Shown: one piece after another, positions 24,527-33,635 of the stretch
Position numbering within the stretch: the first letter of the stretch is position 1
How the letters are laid out: each line of letters starts with the position of its first letter
NCBI GenBank assembly: GCA_964544155.1
Contig: CAZJAH010000012.1
Coordinates: 9,787-73,786 of the forward strand
From: CAZJAH01 sp964544155
Lineage (GTDB): Bacteria; Bacteroidota; Ignavibacteria; Kapaibacteriales; UBA2268
DNA length: 64,000 nucleotides
Direction: 5' to 3'
Program-made: the position numbers and the translations under genes
The notes under the pieces: generated by a model
What the model saw: only the letters and a program-made list of their open reading frames with translations
Told to the model about the DNA's origin: nothing
Databases searched by the model: none

Positions 24527-26398
24527 CTACTTTTTCCTGATATTTCCCGGCACAACTACCCAGCGCTTATTTTCAGGCACTTCAAAAAGCCTTTTTTCAG
24601 CCATTTTTTCAGATCCCGGGGGATGGCATGTCGAGCATAATGTCAGGTCTCTTTTGCTTTCCATTAATATGGGGTTTTCATTTTGCTTCTGCTCGTGGCA
24701 TCCTATGCACATTATGTGCATGGCATCAACGTAAGGATCTGCTTCGTATCCCTTTATATCTATAGGAGCGCCGTCTGGTATAAGATCATCATGGCAGGCG
24801 TCGCAGTCTTTAGCATTTGCGCCGCTTTTATATTCGCCCTGCTCATGGCAACTGAAGCAGTTAAGCCCCGCTCCTTCCTCGGAGCTGTGCCAGTCATGCC
24901 TGAAAACATTAAAGCTGCTGTACATATTGGCATGGCACTCATAGCAGCCGGTATTCTTATCTTCAGGCTTATTCATGTGGTGGCATGAAACGCATGACCT
25001 GCCAAGTGCCATATTATGAAATTCATGCTTGAAGACTACTCCGTAGTCATCGCGGTTGCCGTCAATGAAAAGTGTATCCCCGCCGCGAGCTTTACGTGTG
25101 GTTTCATCTTCTATTCCCGCGCTGGTGATTTCATCACCAGAAATAACAGCAAATCCGATAGCGAAAGCTAAAACAAACATAAATGAAAAGCGCGTCCTGT
25201 TTGCCGTCTTAGGCGGTCCCAGGTAAACACCGCCCTTTAATTCAGGCTTGGCGTGGGGGTCTTCATCGGGATTGCGGGGCGGCTCATCCCATACTCTGAA
25301 ATTTTCGATAAACCAGAAGAATACCAGCATAGCACCGCTGACAATGGCAGCGGATACAGCCAGTTCCGTCCAGGACGGGAAGTAGAAGTCTCCGATTTGG
25401 GTCAGGTTATTCAGATGGGTAAGCCCGCCGACATTAAGCCTGTTGAACACAATTCCCACCACGCCGATCAGAGCGGCAATGTAAAGAACGTTGATCCTTC
25501 TTCTGTTGCCGGGTATGGCAAAAATTATGAATGGAATGATCACCGATATTGCAATCTCCATCCAGAACAGAATACTGCCCCATTCACCTGTGAACAGGAA
25601 GGGCGAAGCTCCGCGGATGATTATATCGCCGAAGCGTACCAGCGCGTAAATTACCAGCATCCACATAGCGTATTTGCTGAGTTTTTTCAGTACGTCGGAT
25701 TCAAATTCTTTTTTGTAGAGCCAGCTTGATGTCATGCTTTCGACCATTACCATCATAAGGCCAAGGCATATAGCCGATATGAAAAAAATAATCGGTATTA
25801 TCGGGCTGTACCACAAAGGATGCAGTCTGTAAGGCATTGCCAGGAATAAGCTGCCCAATGATGACTGATGCAGTGTAGAAAGCATTATACCCAATATTAC
25901 CAGAGGTATTCTTATTCTGTAAAGAAAATCATGCAATTTCTTAAGCCAGTTGATCTGCGGGTATTTCTCCAGAACAACGGGTGAAAATTCCAGTGTAAGC
26001 ACAGTAAGGTAAAGCATTACGCACCAGCCGACTTCAAACAGCGGTGAATGCGGATTCCAGAATATTACCATGTGCCAGATATTCCAGGGCAGTCCAAGAT
26101 CGAACAGCAGGCCCACGGCCACGGCTATATAGCCCAGAAAGGCTGTCAGTATTGCCGCCCGGCTGACTTTTTTGAATGTCTTTCCGCCAAAAATATAGCT
26201 GAGCGCGGCTATGACAAAACCGCCCGCCGCGAGAGCTACTCCGCCCATTACATCGAAGCCGATCCAAAACCCCCAGGGAGTATTATCAGTCAGATTGGTA
26301 GTAACGCCCAGGCCGAAAATAAACCTGGTAATCCCAACCGCGGCACCTATCCCGAGTATTACCCAAAGAACGCTTTTGAACTTATTTATCCTGTCCAT
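24527..26398 (-). CDS. NrfD-type membrane subunit fused to a hexahaem cytochrome c
   Basis: A 623-residue fusion. About ten hydrophobic segments of the NrfD/HmcC type fill residues 1-375. After a hydrophilic linker, one more segment (FMFVLAFAIGFAVI, near 410) leads into a C-terminal domain with six CxxCH motifs: CVSCH, CYECH, CFSCH, CDACH, CIGCH and CSTCH. In the Hmc complex of sulfate reducers the multihaem cytochrome (HmcA) and the NrfD subunit (HmcC) are separate. The extra segment would place the haems in the periplasm. It is the last gene of a four-gene operon and overlaps the ferredoxin gene by 17 bases. Quinone/cytochrome c electron exchange is the likely role. Confidence 0.87.
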   Translation of the reverse strand: MDRINKFKSVLWVILGIGAAVGITRFIFGLGVTTNLTDNTPWGFWIGFDVMGGVALAAGGFVIAALSYIFGGKTFKKVSRAAILTAFLGYIAVAVGLLFDLGLPWNIWHMVIFWNPHSPLFEVGWCVMLYLTVLTLEFSPVVLEKYPQINWLKKLHDFLYRIRIPLVILGIMLSTLHQSSLGSLFLAMPYRLHPLWYSPIIPIIFFISAICLGLMMVMVESMTSSWLYKKEFESDVLKKLSKYAMWMLVIYALVRFGDIIIRGASPFLFTGEWGSILFWMEIAISVIIPFIIFAIPGNRRRINVLYIAALIGVVGIVFNRLNVGGLTHLNNLTQIGDFYFPSWTELAVSAAIVSGAMLVFFWFIENFRVWDEPPRNPDEDPHAKPELKGGVYLGPPKTANRTRFSFMFVLAFAIGFAVISGDEITSAGIEDETTRKARGGDTLFIDGNRDDYGVVFKHEFHNMALGRSCVSCHHMNKPEDKNTGCYECHANMYSSFNVFRHDWHSSEEGAGLNCFSCHEQGEYKSGANAKDCDACHDDLIPDGAPIDIKGYEADPYVDAMHIMCIGCHEQKQNENPILMESKRDLTLCSTCHPPGSEKMAEKRLFEVPENKRWVVVPGNIRKK

Positions 26399-27227
26399 CT
26401 TCTTCCTCCCCGGGATTTTTTTGAATTTCTATTCCTGCCGATTTATTATCTTCAGCCAGCTTTTGTCTTCTTTTAATCATCCAGTATGAACTTGCCATTA
26501 TGGCTCCCATACCGAAGAATGCTACAGGCACGGCGCCCATGGCCCATTTTGTGGTTTCGGGCAGTGGAGCGTTGGGATCGGGTGAACCCAGCAGCTTAAT
26601 ATCTTTCTCAAGCCTGTTATTATAATAAAAAAGGAAGTCCAACGGAGCTTCTTTGGAAGTAATATAGAGCACATTGCTGCCTCCGACTTCTTTTTCGCCG
26701 AAAACATGATCCATGTATTTATCCGGCTCATTTTTTATTCTGTAGTGGGCTTCTCTCAGAAGATCTTTTCTGCTGCCGAATATAGTCGCGCCCGTAGGGC
26801 AGACGCTTGTACATGCCGGCTGGTCAATTCTACCGTTTTTAATATTCTCATAGCAAAGGATGCATTTTCTTACATATGCCACGGGGCTGTCCCAGGTATA
26901 GCGGGGTATCCCGTATGGGCATGCCATCATACAGTAACGGCATCCGAGGCACCTGTCGGAATCATAAATCACCGCGCCGTTTTCTTTATTCTGAAGGGCG
27001 CCTACGGGGCAAACTGAAACGCAGGCCGGATCTATACAATGCCTGCACTGCTTGCGCACATAATGCTCTCCGTTATAAAGGACTGACGTCCAGTTATTGG
27101 CCGAAAGCCCGTCGTTTTTTATCCATTCCCGCGGCTTATCGGGGGAAAGATTGTTAATCACCTTGCAGGCGTTAACACATTCAGTACATCCTATACATTT
27201 TGTTATGTCAGTTAAAATCGCGTTCAT
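26382..27227 (-). CDS. Four-cluster ferredoxin subunit with C-terminal anchor (HmcB-like)
   Basis: A 281-residue protein of the NrfC/HmcB kind with four cysteine groups: CIGCTECVNAC, CRHCIDPACVSVCP, CLGCRYCMMACPYG and CILCYENI with CTSVCPTGA. A single hydrophobic segment near residue 245 (VPVAFFGMGAIMASSYW) is followed by KRRQK and a charged tail. Unlike dsrO no twin-arginine signal is visible, so its side of the membrane is not certain. It overlaps its neighbours by 17 and 4 bases and should wire the NrfD subunit to the other redox partners. Confidence 0.87.
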   Translation of the reverse strand: MNAILTDITKCIGCTECVNACKVINNLSPDKPREWIKNDGLSANNWTSVLYNGEHYVRKQCRHCIDPACVSVCPVGALQNKENGAVIYDSDRCLGCRYCMMACPYGIPRYTWDSPVAYVRKCILCYENIKNGRIDQPACTSVCPTGATIFGSRKDLLREAHYRIKNEPDKYMDHVFGEKEVGGSNVLYITSKEAPLDFLFYYNNRLEKDIKLLGSPDPNAPLPETTKWAMGAVPVAFFGMGAIMASSYWMIKRRQKLAEDNKSAGIEIQKNPGEEEDGQDK

Positions 27228-27931
27228 GATTTATCTCCTTCGCGGCTTATTACAACTGCAGCATTTTCAGGCCCCTGCGGGTCGAATTTCCATGACCTTG
27301 CGGTTATCCACTGGCTTAAGGGCAAAAGGACACTATGCACAAGTTTTGTGAACGGAAGTAGAATAAAGATAAGATTGCCGCTCAATACGTGTATGAGGAA
27401 AAAGGCATCGTAAGCTCCCGGGGTTATGATAAAATTGGAGCAGACATAACCGCTTACAAAAGGAATAATAAGCAAAATAAGCAGCCAGTAGTCCTGAGGC
27501 CTGCTCAAGAACCTCGATTCCTTTCCGCTTGCCCTCAGTACCAATAGCATAATTCCTGCAAGAATTGTGACAAGTGTCAATATATCCGCCGCCTGCTTCG
27601 GTAAAGTTAATCCCAGCCAGGCTATTCCGATGGAACTATAGATAAGATGGACATGATCATAAAGAAAAATCGGAGTAACGATCAGCCCTGCATGGAATAT
27701 AATCGAAATTATGCTGTAAAAAGGCTTCATCCGCAGCGCCCTCAGGGGGAGCATATATCCGAATGTGAGCCTGGTTACGAAACTTTTTGGCAATTCTTTA
27801 TCTGCGGCTTTCCTTTTGGCTTCCAGCCCTCCGGCTATTGCCAGGTAGAGCGCTCTGGCAAGCCCCAATAGCATTATGGCAATAGACAGCCTGAAAAGCG
27901 GCCCAGTGGCAAATTCAGTTAAATTTTCCAT
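27224..27931 (-). CDS. NarI-like cytochrome b subunit (HmcE-like)
   Basis: A 235-residue membrane protein with five or six hydrophobic segments. Histidines in SIIFHAGLIV, LYDHVHLIY and FLIHVLSG are possible haem b ligands. It lacks the large loop of the paralogue at 5220-6149. It overlaps the ferredoxin gene by four bases and follows the HdrD-like gene after 12 bases. Together with that protein it forms a DsrMK-type quinol:thiol unit within the Hmc-like complex. Confidence 0.85.
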   Translation of the reverse strand: MENLTEFATGPLFRLSIAIMLLGLARALYLAIAGGLEAKRKAADKELPKSFVTRLTFGYMLPLRALRMKPFYSIISIIFHAGLIVTPIFLYDHVHLIYSSIGIAWLGLTLPKQAADILTLVTILAGIMLLVLRASGKESRFLSRPQDYWLLILLIIPFVSGYVCSNFIITPGAYDAFFLIHVLSGNLIFILLPFTKLVHSVLLPLSQWITARSWKFDPQGPENAAVVISREGDKS

Positions 27932-27943
27932 TTATGCTCCTTT

Positions 27944-29350
27944 TTATAATCCTTCTTCTTTTCGTTCTTCCGCGGATTTCGCGCCTTCAATCTCAATGGC
28001 TTTGAGCACTAGGTCATGCAAGCCGATGAGCTCAGAGTCAACTTTATTATCATCGATAACCTCCCTGATCTGCTTTTTGCAGTTTGCGCAGGGAGCAATC
28101 ACGTATTGCGCGCCTGTTTGGGTTATCTGCCTTGCTTTTTCAATTCCTGAAACGGTTGTCCTGTATGGCCTGGTTTCATCGACGGATACCGATCCGCCGC
28201 CGCCGCCGCAGCAAAAATTCTCATCGCGGTTTGGCGACATCTCACGGAAATCATTAACAAATGCCCTGATTATTTCCCTTGGCTCTTCGACAATCCAGCC
28301 CTGCCTGGCGATATTACAGGGGTCGTGATAGGTTACGCTTTCCTTAACTATATCCCGGTTAAGCTTTATTTTGCCTTCTTTTATCAGCTTATTTGATAAT
28401 TGCGCTATATGTACTATTGGAGGCGGATCGCCCTTACTCCAGTATGTATTAACAAAGGTAGCGCTCCTTGTGGCATGGCCGCATTCGCCTATCAATATCT
28501 TCTTGCATCCCAGTCTGTTAAATTCTTCTTCAATTTTATTGACTACCCTTTTTAGAACCAGGTCGCTGTAGAATAGTCCGTAATTTATGGCGTCAAAATA
28601 TTTTGAACCAATAGTCCAGTCAACTCCTCCAGCGTGCAGAGCCGCAGCTATTCCCATGAGCGTTTCCGCTTCCATGATATAATCCGATACAGGCGAAAGG
28701 AAGAGATACTCAGCGCCCTCCTTATCAAGGGGGAATTTAATTGGTATGCCGAAGGCTTCTTCCAGTTCTTCTTCGAGAAATTCCAGCGTATCCTTGAAAG
28801 CCACAAAAGGTATGGCGGATGTATTCCCCGTCTCGCCTTCGAGCTGCTCCCTGGTTGAGACTTTCAGGGCGCGGGGTACTATATTCATTTCCGCGAGCAC
28901 GTAGCGGCAGAAATGAGTCATCAGCCCGTGATCTATACCGGTCGGGCACTCAAGGGCGCATTTTCGGCAGGCATTGCATGTCCACATGGAATAAGCAAGC
29001 TGATCGATGTGTTCTTCAGTCAGTTCAAAGTTATTTGTCAGGCGTGAGAACATCGCCCCTTCATATGAAAAGTACCGGCGGTATATTTTTAGAATCAGGT
29101 CTGTCCTGTAGCACGGTATATCTCTTGGATCGCCCGATTCCCGGTAAACATGGCAGCTTGTGCTGCAGCGCCCGCACTTGGCCATAACTTTGGAGTATTG
29201 CTCCAGAGCCGGCCCGTAATTGCTATTCTTAAGTATGGCCGCGAAAATCTCAAGAAATCTCTTTGCCCGGTCTCCCTTAGGTGGGTTCTCTATATGGTAA
29301 AACATCACACGAGGATCTTTTTTCCCGTTCTTGGTTTTATCTGTAGTCAT
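27944..29350 (-). CDS. HdrD/HmcF-like iron-sulfur protein
   Basis: A 468-residue CCG-domain protein and first gene of its operon. Two cluster motifs lie near residues 60-75 (CGRCSTSCHVYRESG) and 125-140 (CNACRKCALECP). The C-terminal cysteine set is complete: HDPCN, NFCCGGGGGS and APCANCKKQ. It is closest in layout to the protein at 6133-7740 but lacks its acidic N-terminal extension. It is the cytoplasmic partner of the NarI-like subunit. The ATG follows GAGGT. Confidence 0.87.
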   Translation of the reverse strand: MTTDKTKNGKKDPRVMFYHIENPPKGDRAKRFLEIFAAILKNSNYGPALEQYSKVMAKCGRCSTSCHVYRESGDPRDIPCYRTDLILKIYRRYFSYEGAMFSRLTNNFELTEEHIDQLAYSMWTCNACRKCALECPTGIDHGLMTHFCRYVLAEMNIVPRALKVSTREQLEGETGNTSAIPFVAFKDTLEFLEEELEEAFGIPIKFPLDKEGAEYLFLSPVSDYIMEAETLMGIAAALHAGGVDWTIGSKYFDAINYGLFYSDLVLKRVVNKIEEEFNRLGCKKILIGECGHATRSATFVNTYWSKGDPPPIVHIAQLSNKLIKEGKIKLNRDIVKESVTYHDPCNIARQGWIVEEPREIIRAFVNDFREMSPNRDENFCCGGGGGSVSVDETRPYRTTVSGIEKARQITQTGAQYVIAPCANCKKQIREVIDDNKVDSELIGLHDLVLKAIEIEGAKSAEERKEEGL

Positions 29351-29551
29351 AAATTACCTCATCAATAGAGGTTGAACAATTATAGATATATATTGCTTTG
29401 CTATATAATTTAGAAAATTTTACAAATGAAAAAAACTATCATTAGTTAATTTCACATATATGTAATCAAACTGTTGTTAATCTTAAGTCATTATAACACA
29501 ATTACTTATAAAACACAATTAATTATGGTTAATTCGCTGCTCAAAATAAAA

Positions 29552-29579
29552 AACCCCGAAAACAACTATTTTCGGGGTT
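29552..29579 (-). terminator. Terminator of dsrMKJOP
   Basis: AACCCCGAAAA and TTTTCGGGGTT form an 11-pair stem with a CAACTA loop. On the minus strand the sequence TTTTATTTTGAG follows. It lies 25 bases after the stop of dsrP. Confidence 0.85.
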
Positions 29580-29604
29580 GGATTAGCTAAATGATTAATA
29601 TTAA

Positions 29605-30765
29605 TTAATATGTATCGACTTCCCGCCTGACTGACAAGGCAATCTTATAAAGAACAGTAATTATCAGAATGCCCAAAGCGTAAATTCCAAGCGAGATCAT
29701 GAATTCCTGAATAGTCGGCCAGTAATCAACTACATACCCAAGCGGGTTTGGGGTAAGTCCGGCGACCACCATGCCGAGGCCTTTATCTATCCATATTGAA
29801 AGAAATACTGCTATACATGCCATTAACAGCCACTTCTCATTTTTGCGGACAGATGGCACAAGCAGCATTAATATAGATGCCGCGGCAAGTATTGCCGATG
29901 CCCACATCCACGGAACTAATGTATAGTTTCCGTCAAGCCCCATATAAAGGAACTGGAAATGCATCGCGTGGTGGTGTATTCCGCTGTACAGAGCCGTGAA
30001 CAGCTCAAGCAGCAGGAAGAACACATTTGCCAGCATGGCGTATGTTACGATTATAGCCAGTTTCTGAATCGGTTCTTTGCCGGGATCGAATTTTGTAGTT
30101 TTCCTTAAAAACAAGCTGATGATTATTAGCAATGCCGGGCCTGCGGCAAAAGCAGTCGCGAGAAACCTCGGTGCCATTATTGCCGACATCCAGAATGGCC
30201 GGGCTGCTAAACCTGAGTACAAAAACGCAGTTACAGTATGAATACTTATAGCCCAGGGTATGGATAGAATAATAACCGGCTTAATCCATTTGGGCGGAGC
30301 AATAGATTTCCGTTCGGCGTCTAAAGTAACCTGGCTGATTATCACATTAAGTATTAAATAACCTAATAGTGAAACTGAATCCCAGAACATAGGCGAATTA
30401 GGCGTGGGGTAGAGGAAAACGTTCATTATCCTCAGCGGCTGCCCCATATCCACGAATATGAACGTCATACACATTATGACCGAGCCTATGGCCAGAAATT
30501 CACCCAAAATTGTCATCTTGCTGAATTTCTTGTAATTATGCAAATAATAGGGCAATACAACCATCACAGCCGACGCGGCTACGCCAACGAGAAATGTGAA
30601 CTGGGCGATATAAAAGCCCCACATCACATCCCTGCTTAAACCGGTAGTTCCGAGGCCGTAATCGAGCTGGTTCAGGTAAAAGGCCGTTCCCGTTCCAACC
30701 ATCAGCACCAGGAATACTACCCATAACCAGTAATTTCTTGTTCCTTGTAATGCTTTTTCTAACAT
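29605..30765 (-). CDS. dsrP: DsrP, NrfD-family membrane subunit of DsrMKJOP
   Basis: A 386-residue integral membrane protein with about ten hydrophobic segments, of the NrfD/PsrC family. In DsrMKJOP it is the second quinone-interacting subunit and works with the periplasmic DsrO and DsrJ. It follows dsrO by 12 bases and is the last gene of the operon. There is no cytochrome domain, which contrasts with the fused paralogue at 24.5 kb. Confidence 0.93.
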   Translation of the reverse strand: MLEKALQGTRNYWLWVVFLVLMVGTGTAFYLNQLDYGLGTTGLSRDVMWGFYIAQFTFLVGVAASAVMVVLPYYLHNYKKFSKMTILGEFLAIGSVIMCMTFIFVDMGQPLRIMNVFLYPTPNSPMFWDSVSLLGYLILNVIISQVTLDAERKSIAPPKWIKPVIILSIPWAISIHTVTAFLYSGLAARPFWMSAIMAPRFLATAFAAGPALLIIISLFLRKTTKFDPGKEPIQKLAIIVTYAMLANVFFLLLELFTALYSGIHHHAMHFQFLYMGLDGNYTLVPWMWASAILAAASILMLLVPSVRKNEKWLLMACIAVFLSIWIDKGLGMVVAGLTPNPLGYVVDYWPTIQEFMISLGIYALGILIITVLYKIALSVRREVDTY

Positions 30766-30777
30766 ATTAGAGCCTCT

Positions 30778-31536
30778 TTATACTATATAGTAAACTTCAG
30801 GTTGAGTGCCCAGTTCGGGCTTCCTTCTAATTGTGAAATTCTCTTTCAGAACCTGCCTGATCTCTGAATCCGGATCATCAAGGTCTCCGAATACCAATGC
30901 GCCGGCGGAGCATGCTTCAACACATGCCGGCCAGCCGCCACGCGAGAGCCTTTCTTCGCAGAAACTGCACTTTTCGACTACTCCTTTTGAACGTGTGGGA
31001 AAATCATCCTGTATATCCTCTATATGAGGCTTTGGATCAAAGAAGTTGAAGCTCCTCGAACCGTAAGGACAGGCAGCCACGCAATAACGGCAGCCAATGC
31101 ACCTGTGCCAGTCCATCATCACTATGCCGTCACTGTCACGACGCCAGGTTGCCTGTGTGGGGCAGACATTAGTGCAGGGTGGATTATCGCAGTGATTGCA
31201 AAGCAGAAGTACAGGATGATGGTGGAATTTCTCAGGTAGCATATTGTTTTCCTGCTCGATGAAAGCATTATGAAAATTCTCTTTCCATATCCATTTTATC
31301 TCATGCTTTTGATTATCAATATCCGGCACGTTATGATATTCGTGGCAGGCATCGATGCACTTTGTGCAGCCATTTTCCTTCTCACATTTTCTCATATCCA
31401 CTACCATGCCCCAGCGTTTTTGAGGCCGGCTTTTCTTTTTAACGGAATCCACGGCGTCGGCGGCTCCTTTGCCGGCCAGGCCTGTGGCTGCGGCAGCGCC
31501 GGTAATAGCAAGAAATTTCCTTCTATTGATCTTCAT
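30778..31536 (-). CDS. dsrO: DsrO, periplasmic iron-sulfur subunit of DsrMKJOP
   Basis: A 252-residue ferredoxin-type protein with a twin-arginine signal (NRRKFLAITG, residues 4-13) for export to the periplasm. Cysteine groups: CEKENGCTKCIDAC, CNHCDNPPCTNVCP, CIGCRYCVAACPYG and CSFCEERLSRGGWPACVEAC. It overlaps the dsrJ gene by 14 bases. It should carry electrons between DsrP and DsrJ. Confidence 0.94.
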   Translation of the reverse strand: MKINRRKFLAITGAAAATGLAGKGAADAVDSVKKKSRPQKRWGMVVDMRKCEKENGCTKCIDACHEYHNVPDIDNQKHEIKWIWKENFHNAFIEQENNMLPEKFHHHPVLLLCNHCDNPPCTNVCPTQATWRRDSDGIVMMDWHRCIGCRYCVAACPYGSRSFNFFDPKPHIEDIQDDFPTRSKGVVEKCSFCEERLSRGGWPACVEACSAGALVFGDLDDPDSEIRQVLKENFTIRRKPELGTQPEVYYIV

Positions 31537-31987
31537 TTGCCGCCTCCACTGATTTTTTCATCAAAGTTACCTTTTCCTTTTTTGTATCGCGGAATAAGGG
31601 CTCTTTTGCTCCCATCGGTTCGACATGGCAATCCCAACAGTAGGGAGTAACATCGAGATAGTTATGGCAGCGGTCACAGAATTTCTCCTTATTATCATGG
31701 CAGTTCATACAGCTTCTGGTAAGGCTCATTTCGATCTCACCGCCCTGAAATTCCGTGAATCTGATATCTTCCCTGACCACTTTATCCCGCCAATCATTAA
31801 GCAGGTCCATATGGTAGGCTTTCATCCATTCGCTATCCCTAACACATTCGCTGTGATCTTTGGGATATTCCAGCTCGGGGGCGCCTGCTTCGCTTTTTCC
31901 AAGGGAATTCACCCAGAAAGGCGCCGAAAAAAGCGCGATAAATATAATTATGCCAAATATTATCTTCCCGCTGTTATACATTATCAT
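31523..31987 (-). CDS. dsrJ: DsrJ, trihaem cytochrome c of DsrMKJOP
   Basis: A 154-residue protein with an N-terminal membrane/signal segment (residues 9-29) and three haem motifs, CMNCH (93-97), CDRCH (104-108) and CWDCH (117-121). C48 in SECVRD is placed where DsrJ is known to supply an unusual cysteine haem ligand. A strong AGGAGGTG lies right before the start; an ATG at 31981 has better spacing to it than the one at 31987. The gene overlaps both neighbours by 14 bases. Confidence 0.94.
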   Translation of the reverse strand: MIMYNSGKIIFGIIIFIALFSAPFWVNSLGKSEAGAPELEYPKDHSECVRDSEWMKAYHMDLLNDWRDKVVREDIRFTEFQGGEIEMSLTRSCMNCHDNKEKFCDRCHNYLDVTPYCWDCHVEPMGAKEPLFRDTKKEKVTLMKKSVEAANEDQ

Positions 31988-33635
31988 TCACCTCCTTTCC
32001 GGAATCATTGTTTTGAGGCCCGGCAGTCTCTTGTGTTACATAAGGAAGCTCCTGCCCGCGCAGGTCAGTAATTCTTTCTTTTTCGCCCTTCATTATTAGG
32101 GCATTGCCTACCATTTCGTGTATGCCGCCCACTTCGACTTCAGGAACCCAGTATTCCATAAGCGGCGGAAGTGTAGCTTTGTCGATAGCGCAGATGCAGA
32201 GCAGAATGTTTACATCATCCTTTTCGTGAACATGTTTAACGGCATTCGCTCTCGGGAATCCGCCGCGCATTCTCATTTCGAAGTTTTCTTCCGTACCGAG
32301 TCCGGCGCCGCTGCCGCAGCAGAATGTCTGCTCGCGGATAGTGTTATCCGGCATTTCGGTAAAGTTGTTCATAACGTTTTTGATCACATACCTGGGCTCT
32401 TCCAGCAGTCCCATACCCCTTGAGGGGTTGCATGAGTCGTGGAAAGTAGCCCTCCAGTGGTCGTTCCTTCTTTTATCCAGCTTGAGCTTGCCGTTGCGGA
32501 TAAGGTCGCTGGTAAATTCGGTTATATGAACCATCCTGGTAGATTTCGCGTTATTGAAGACTGTACCTGTAATGGGGGATTTCGGGACTTCCAGGAAGTC
32601 AGCCGGGCCGTTCATAGTATCCATGTACTGGTGAAGTATGCGCCACATATGCCCGCATTCCCCGCCGAGAATCCATTTAACGCCCAGCCTTTTTGCCTCG
32701 GCATAAATTTTATTATTCAGCCTTTTCATTAGATCATGAGAAACAAATGAACCGAAGTTGCCGCCTTCCGAAGCATAGGTGCTCCAGGTGAAATCCAGGC
32801 CTATCTCGTGGAATAATGCCATATAGCCCAAAAGTGTAAAGTAATGCGGCTCGCCGAAATAATCCGCCGAAGGGGTAATGAAAAGCACTTCCGCGCCTTT
32901 TTTATTAATTGGCAGATCGACTCTTATGCCGGTAATATCTTCAAGGTCGTCGACGGCGAATTCGAGGCTGTCCGCAAAGCCATGCGGCTGTATGCCCAGG
33001 TGGTTACCCGTGCGGTAGCTGTTAGCAACAGGAGTCATTACCCAGTCGATATTTACACCGATTAGGTTCATCAGCTCGCGCGCCAGGAATGTTATCTCAG
33101 CTGTGTCTATGCCGTAAGGGCAAAAGAGCGAGCAGCGCCGGCACTGTGTGCACTGGTAAAAGTAGTAGAACCATTCCTTAAGCACTTCGAAATCCAGCTC
33201 TTTGGCCCCGACCATCCTGCCCATGAGCCTGCCGGCCATCGTAAAATCTTTCCTGTAAACCGCCCTCAATAGTTCGGCTCGGAGCACGGGCATATTTTTC
33301 GGATCACCCGAACCGAGGAAGAAATGGCACTTGTCGGCGCAGGCGCCGCACCTGACGCATATATCCATAAATATCTGCAGGGAGCGGAATTTTTTAAGCC
33401 TCTCGTGGAATCCTTCCATGATAATCTCTTTCCAGTTATCGGGCAGCTTCCAGTCGTCCTCATAGGGCTGCCACTTCCTGGGATTGGGCTGATCCACATA
33501 AGCCACGCTATCCGGAATAGCGGCATGGTTGTACGTGCCCTTTTTCATTTCTACCGGCACATCCGGCCATGGTTTATCAGGCATTGAAAGATCAATGCCT
33601 TTAGCCATTTCTTCCGGTTTTAATTTAGTTGACAT
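31974..33635 (-). CDS. dsrK: DsrK, cytoplasmic HdrD-like subunit of DsrMKJOP
   Basis: A 553-residue protein held to reduce the DsrC trisulfide. Cluster motifs: CVRCGACADKC and CTQCRRCSLFCP. The CCG part has HDSCN and TFCCGSGAG, while the last group reads LLCICAIDKAT, a CxC where the other two HdrD-like proteins here have a CxxC. The C-terminal end (NALIMKGEKERITDLRG) is typical of DsrK. The start at 33635 is preceded by AGGAGGAG; an upstream in-frame ATG at 33662 lies inside dsrM without such a site. It overlaps dsrM by 11 bases. Confidence 0.95.
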   Translation of the reverse strand: MSTKLKPEEMAKGIDLSMPDKPWPDVPVEMKKGTYNHAAIPDSVAYVDQPNPRKWQPYEDDWKLPDNWKEIIMEGFHERLKKFRSLQIFMDICVRCGACADKCHFFLGSGDPKNMPVLRAELLRAVYRKDFTMAGRLMGRMVGAKELDFEVLKEWFYYFYQCTQCRRCSLFCPYGIDTAEITFLARELMNLIGVNIDWVMTPVANSYRTGNHLGIQPHGFADSLEFAVDDLEDITGIRVDLPINKKGAEVLFITPSADYFGEPHYFTLLGYMALFHEIGLDFTWSTYASEGGNFGSFVSHDLMKRLNNKIYAEAKRLGVKWILGGECGHMWRILHQYMDTMNGPADFLEVPKSPITGTVFNNAKSTRMVHITEFTSDLIRNGKLKLDKRRNDHWRATFHDSCNPSRGMGLLEEPRYVIKNVMNNFTEMPDNTIREQTFCCGSGAGLGTEENFEMRMRGGFPRANAVKHVHEKDDVNILLCICAIDKATLPPLMEYWVPEVEVGGIHEMVGNALIMKGEKERITDLRGQELPYVTQETAGPQNNDSGKEVNDNV

